The position numbers and the translations under genes are program-made. Under the pieces are notes generated by a model that saw only the letters and a program-made list of their open reading frames with translations, made no database searches and was not told the DNA's origin. A stretch of DNA of 64,000 nt from Isoetes taiwanensis (lineage: Eukaryota; Streptophyta; Lycopodiopsida; Isoetales; Isoetaceae). The stretch covers positions 1,445,995 through 1,509,994 of the forward strand of contig JAJEKV010000025.1 in the NCBI GenBank assembly GCA_021234155.1. The letters run 5' to 3'. Of this stretch, positions 57,527-64,000 are shown piece by piece (the first letter of the stretch is position 1; the number at the start of each line of letters is the position of its first letter).

Positions 57527-57976
57527 AGCCACATGCTCCAATTTTTTTTTATCTCTCGTCAAATTTATACCGTATGTGTTCAGAGATGGACGAGAGACAA
57601 ATGTCTCTCGTCCTCTAACTGGCCCGTTAGGAGGGAGATCCACCGGAAAGGGAGGGAATCCACTGGGATTTTTCTTCCCGCCTCTTCCTTGGCGCCAGCT
57701 CCAAGCTCGAATTATCACAGTCAAGATTTTGCCTCTTGGTGAGTATCGAAATATCCCGTATCCTTTTCTAGTTTCTATTGTCCCATATTTTATGTTTAAC
57801 AGCCATTTTTGTTCAATCTCAGCTATGCAATCAGACTTCTCGGCCCGGATTTGCATTATTTGATGGATCCGGTCATTTTGGGCATGATTTCCATGCTTTT
57901 GAGGGCTATTCAACTCGACTTGGCTTTCCAAAGCTACTGTCTACATCAGATACAGGAGAATGAACGAGAAGGGTCA

Positions 57977-59210
57977 ATGGATATTGTAGAGCAGAATGCA
58001 GAGGTAGAAGATAATATTAATTACATGTGTGCAGCATCTACACTCTTCTTAGCAGCTTCTTCGAGATTAAGGAGGCCTCCCCGAAGATTTTGGGTATGTC
58101 CAAGGCGACAAACACAGTGGGACAGCATCAATAATCACGCTTGGAATTGCCTCCCCTCTTTTGAGGATGATATGTGGCACCAATTCTATCAGATGAAGAG
58201 GGCTTCATTTGAGAATTTAGTTGGTCTTATTGTGCCTTACCTAATCAGACCTCGAATGAAGGTCTGACCGCCTGTTGATCCCAGGAAAGCAGTGGCCATG
58301 GTGCTTTATTTCTTAGCACATGGTGAGAAACCCCTGCATGTAGGTCAAATATTTTATGTAGGTAAATCTACTGTGCAAAAATACACAAAAAAAAAATAAC
58401 TCTTGCTTTGACATCCAAGACTATGCTTTACAAGAGGTTCATTGCTTTACCAACAGGCCAAATATTGTTGGACATAAACAAAGATTTTGAAGATGCTACA
58501 GGTATACCAAATATATTTGGAGCTGTTGATGGATCTCATATCTATTTGTATAGAAAACCATGGAGCAAAGACAAGGGTGATGACTATTATTCCAGGCACA
58601 AAAGACATTCCTGCCTTATGCAAGGTGTGGTTACTCACCAAAGACTCTTCATTAATGTTTGTGTAAATAGGACTGGTTTTGTGCATGATGCAAATCAATT
58701 CAAGAAAAGTTTGTTATACAAGAGGTTGGCTGCCAAACAGATAATGCAAGAGCCTACTGTTCAGATGACAGGTAAAAAGATTAGTCAGGGTCAAATGACT
58801 AATCAGGAGGTGGTTGTTACAATTCCACCAATGCTGCTTGGGGATATCCCTCTCGAAGATTTCTGATTAAAGTTTTCCCTGATGGAAAGGGAGCCTATGG
58901 CAGATTTAATAAAAGGATCTGCAGAGGTAGAGTGTGTGTAGAAAATGGTTTTGGTATCATAAAAGAAAAATTCAGAATTTTAAAGGCATTGCCTATCCAT
59001 GTTGGTAGAGCTGCCAAAATAATCCATGCTACTTGTGTGTTGTGGAACTTTTGTATCATGCAAGATCTTCAGCTAGATTACTTGCCATTGCTACCTGATG
59101 TTCCTGAAATTGATTACTACGAGACTGAGGTAATGAACAAAAGGATGAAGAAAGAAGGGGATCAAATTCGACATATTATATTCCAGAATTTGGAACATGT
59201 AAATCTTTGA
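57977..59210 (+). pseudogene. PIF/Harbinger (HARBI1-like) transposase nuclease, broken
   Basis: ATG at 57977, 'MDIVEQNAEVEDNINYM', then 'FEDDMWHQFYQMKRASFENLVGLI', an in-frame TGA at 58264-58266, a helix-turn-helix-like 'AVAMVLYFLAHGEKPLHVGQIFYVGKSTVQK', and a frame change near 58400. The DDE_4 nuclease follows: 'GAVDGSHI' (first Asp), 'GFVHDANQFKKS' (second Asp). At about 58840 the 'LLGD' block is split by a frameshift from 'PSRRFLIKVFPDGKG'. 'VENGFGIIKEKFRIL' holds the catalytic Glu. Acidic C-terminus ends at 59208-59210. The partner MYB-like protein of such elements is not adjacent; element ends were not found. Confidence 0.85.
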
Positions 59211-61257
<2,047 letters not shown>

Positions 61258-61317
<60 letters not shown>

Positions 61318-62993
61318 GATGAAATGAAATGTATTACGTCTATGGGAGGCCTCACAGGCCTATTAGATGACAAGTTTTATACAGTATCATAAAATAATAG
61401 ATGAGTCTCAGAATCCTCATCTAGTTCCTCGCTCTCGCTCAAATCCTCATTTTCTTCTAGTAAAGTATTTACATTTTTTATACAACTCTCTCTACGCTGT
61501 AAAATTTCAATCATATAGGACCCTATCTGGTCTCCTTGTAACATGAAAAAAGTTTTTAGATTTTCAGCAGTTATATCAAAACAATTTCTTATCAGCTGGT
61601 ATGCTGGACATCTTAGCAAAACATGGTCTTCGTCTTCTATATCGTCCCCTCCACAAACTTTGCAATTACGCAGGTCTCTTGGAGTAATCTGACCCCATCT
61701 ACCAACTTCCACGGCAAGATGATGTGAGCTAAGCCGCGATTCTCGCATATTGTGTGTCTTTTTTAATCGAAATATTCTCCTTTAAGTAGGTTCTTTTCAG
61801 GGGTTGGGTTCATGTTGTGCCTGTACAAGAGCATCTTCGTCTTGGGATTCTGCCATATTTTCTTTACTACTTTCTCATGTACCCATTCTCTCAAATTATC
61901 TTTTATCCGAATTGCATCCTCCCATTTGATATCCCACTTATTGAGCCACTTTTTCACATCATCAAACCATCCCTTTTTCTCGCACTCATTAGCAAAGCCT
62001 GTTTGGGATTCTATTGTCATCCATCTGCATTACTTTCTTAACATATCTGATGCATCTAAGTATTGCTTCTCCCTCAAGAGGCATTAGACCTGCTTCTGTT
62101 AGCATCATTGGATATGGGGTCTGCACTTTTACTCCAAGTTCCAAACGTAAGAATTTCTTCAGTACCTGTTCAATGTCCTCCCATAGGCATTGTGGCAGAC
62201 TTGGGCCCCATATTTCGCACCCATACAGGATGACACTCTGGACTAAAGATTCAAATAGTCTAATCTTCAGTGGCCAAGACCATAAGTAGATTCTTCTACA
62301 CATACTTTGCAGAGAGTATAATGCCTTCTGTCCTCCCTCAATTCTCTGGGCTATGCATGCATTCCATTTATGGTTCCTGCTCATCTCTAGCCCTAGATAT
62401 TTATATGCTTCACATGCTTGCACAATGCTGCCTTTATATCTGAATGTGTGATCTTGCCTAAGTGCCCCAACTGTCATAATTTTAGATTTCTCTAAATTTA
62501 CTTGCATTCCCATCTCATCACATAATGTAGCAAGGACATCTAGGTGTTGCTTTGATATGCTCTTTTGTCGCGTGCAAACATAACAATATCATCAAATACA
62601 TAAGCAATTGAACAACATACCCGTGTATTTGTGTGCCTCCTTCACTATTTGCCCTTAGCATCTCTTCCAATCCATCAATAAAGAGTCCAAATAAGGTCGG
62701 GGACATTGGGCATCCTTGTTTTACTCCGACGTTGCTTTCCGTTCTCTCCTGCACATCCAATGAGAAAGGCATAGATAACTGTACAAACACCTTTTCGTAC
62801 AATATATGGATTGCCTCTTGCAGATGTTTTGGAACCTGCAATTTTGCCATTCTTTCCCAAAGCTTTGATCTCGACACTTTATCAAATGCTTTCTTAAAGT
62901 CAATGAAACATATATGAACTGGCTTTTTAGTGCCTTTTACGGAATCAAAAATAGTTTTCAAAGCAAGCAAGTGATCTATGGTAGATCTATTCT
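61258..62993 (-). mobile_element. LINE copy D, 5'-truncated, (CT)n tail
   Basis: Minus strand. Starts at about 62993 within 'NRSTIDHLLALKTIFDSVKGTKK', then 'DFKKAFDKVSRSKLWERM', 'GVKQGCPMSPTLFGLFIDGLE', 'NLEKSKIMTV', 'YKYLGLEMSRN', 'LVQSVILYGCEIWGP' and 'MLTEAGLMPLEGEAILRC'. It ends with 'RLSSHHLAVEVGRW' and zinc-knuckle 'CKVCGGDDIEDEDHVLLRCP'. 3' stem AGGCCT-gtg-AGGCCT (61347-61361 on the plus strand), 'gacgtaatacatttcattt', then (CT)n, seen as (GA)n at 61258-61314. Few frame breaks, the best preserved of the four. Confidence 0.9.
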
Positions 62994-63969
62994 CCTGTAC
63001 CCCTTTTCCCCTCCTTTTTCCTCCTTTTTTGACCCTTTCCCTCTTTTCCTTTTCTCGGCCTTTTTTCTTTCCCTTTTCCTGATGAACTTTTTCCTTTCCG
63101 TTTTCCTCCTTTCTCGATCCTTTCCCTCTTCCTCTTTTACCCGTGCCCTTTTCCCCTTTCCTTCACCCTTTCTCCCTTCCTTTCCTTTTCCCATGCCCTT
63201 CCCACATTTTTTCTCTTTCCTTTTTTCTATGCTTGTTTACCTTTTTTCCCCACTCTTACCCTCTTCCTCCGTTTCTGTTTTCTATGTCTTTTTTTTCATC
63301 TTTCCTTTTTTCTCGTGCCCTTTTCTCATTTCCCTCTTCCTTTTTGTAATGCCCCTTTTCCACGTTCTATTTCCTCTTTTGCCCCGCCCGTTTTCTTTCT
63401 CCTCTCACTCCCCCTTGTTCCCTCATAAAGCTCTAATGCTCCTTGGCGACTACAAAATATTTCCAAGGCACTATCACTTGGACCAGAATATAGAATATGG
63501 CATCCTCATAGTAGATCATGAAACAATGCAAACGTTTCCAATGGAAGCTGCAAGAGCCATTAGTATAGTTCCATCCAGTATGTGGGAAACATTTCTAATA
63601 CACTTGACTACTTACTACCAAGACCAAGAATAATATCTTGTTTGGTTGGTCCAACAATCATTTCGCTGTCAACAATTCCATCACATAAAGCATCCAACAG
63701 GGTTGCTCATAAAGCATCTCATTTGCAAATACTGTTTCAGGACATATATAGACCAAGGATCTAAATCACATAATAATCTTCTCTACACTTGCCTATACAC
63801 ATATCATATGGGACACCTGTTGCTGAAGGTGTGTCTGCAGATCTGCTATACTTATAGCCCAACGTCCCTCGTATAAAATCAATCGCATTTAATCCCTCTT
63901 TAATCTCCACAGCCTGGAGGAGGAGCTGAAAGTGCCTATAGATCGAGTCCCCTGCTTTCCCACAACCAA
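62991..63969. repeat. duplicated segment, copy 2
   Basis: Second copy of 52463-53449, same orientation. Its left edge abuts the RT coding region of LINE copy D with a short shared stretch (ttctcctg). The right edge is at 'cccacaaccaat', 31 bp before the window end. Contains the tail of the polypyrimidine tract. Confidence 0.9.
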
Positions 63970-64000
63970 TGGGTAAAAGCATGTTAGGGTGTACCACTTT

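Overview
The window reads as nuclear DNA from a land plant with a large, transposon-rich genome. Supporting signs are a multi-exon gene with GT/AG introns, LINE, gypsy chromovirus, CACTA, PIF/Harbinger, Helitron-like and Tourist-like remains, and long (GA)n/(CT)n tracts. A seedless plant such as a fern, lycophyte or bryophyte is plausible, because the one intact host gene resembles an alpha-1,6-fucosyltransferase-like (GT23) protein. That placement is inference; nothing here fixes the species.

Layout. 1-2.9 kb: two long tandem copies of a GC-rich noncoding repeat and a third diverged piece. About 3.3-10.08 kb: a CACTA-like element with 'acgacgtc' subterminal repeats, carrying a broken kinase-like gene (5.5-7.1 kb) and an acidic-tailed multi-exon gene (7.5-9.0 kb). 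11.2-11.63 kb: a second CACTA-type right end. 12.1-12.5 kb: duplicated (GA)n block. 12.9-14.1 kb: MYB/SANT-like gene with an in-frame stop. 15.56-16.12 kb: 5'-truncated poly(A) LINE with a target duplication. 16.37-19.74 kb: a long LINE with ORF1 and endonuclease/RT ORF2, cut off by a Helitron-like 3' terminus that itself holds a Tourist-like MITE with TAA duplications.

22.7-38.6 kb is a 16 kb cluster of noncoding, hairpin-rich repeats in both orientations. They come in two subfamilies (A and B here). Three long hairpins and a string of small ones hold the same positions in every copy, while stem sequences differ between copies in a matched way on both arms. This is the most unusual structure in the window. 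No protein is recognisable there.

38.9-39.9 kb is a fold-back repeat with a small retroposon in it. 40.0-42.5 kb (minus strand) is an eight-exon, apparently intact 593-residue Golgi-type glycosyltransferase gene. 46.3-51.4 kb is a decayed gypsy chromovirus integrase/chromodomain (minus strand) split by a 3,753 bp nonautonomous CACTA element with matching termini and a perfect CCT target duplication. 51.5-53.5 kb has another Helitron-like end and a 1.2 kb polypyrimidine tract, part of which recurs at 63.0-64.0 kb.

56.2-62.99 kb holds four truncated LINE copies (two per strand) and a broken PIF/Harbinger nuclease gene. All four LINE 3' ends carry a small stem-loop followed by a (CT)n tail instead of poly(A), and twice one copy starts exactly where the (CT)n tail of another ends. 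This suggests a plant LINE that uses CT/GA microsatellites as tail and target.

Apart from the glycosyltransferase, nearly everything recognisable is mobile-element derived and mostly inactivated by stops and frameshifts. Exon borders and element ends were read by eye; no alignment or folding program was run.
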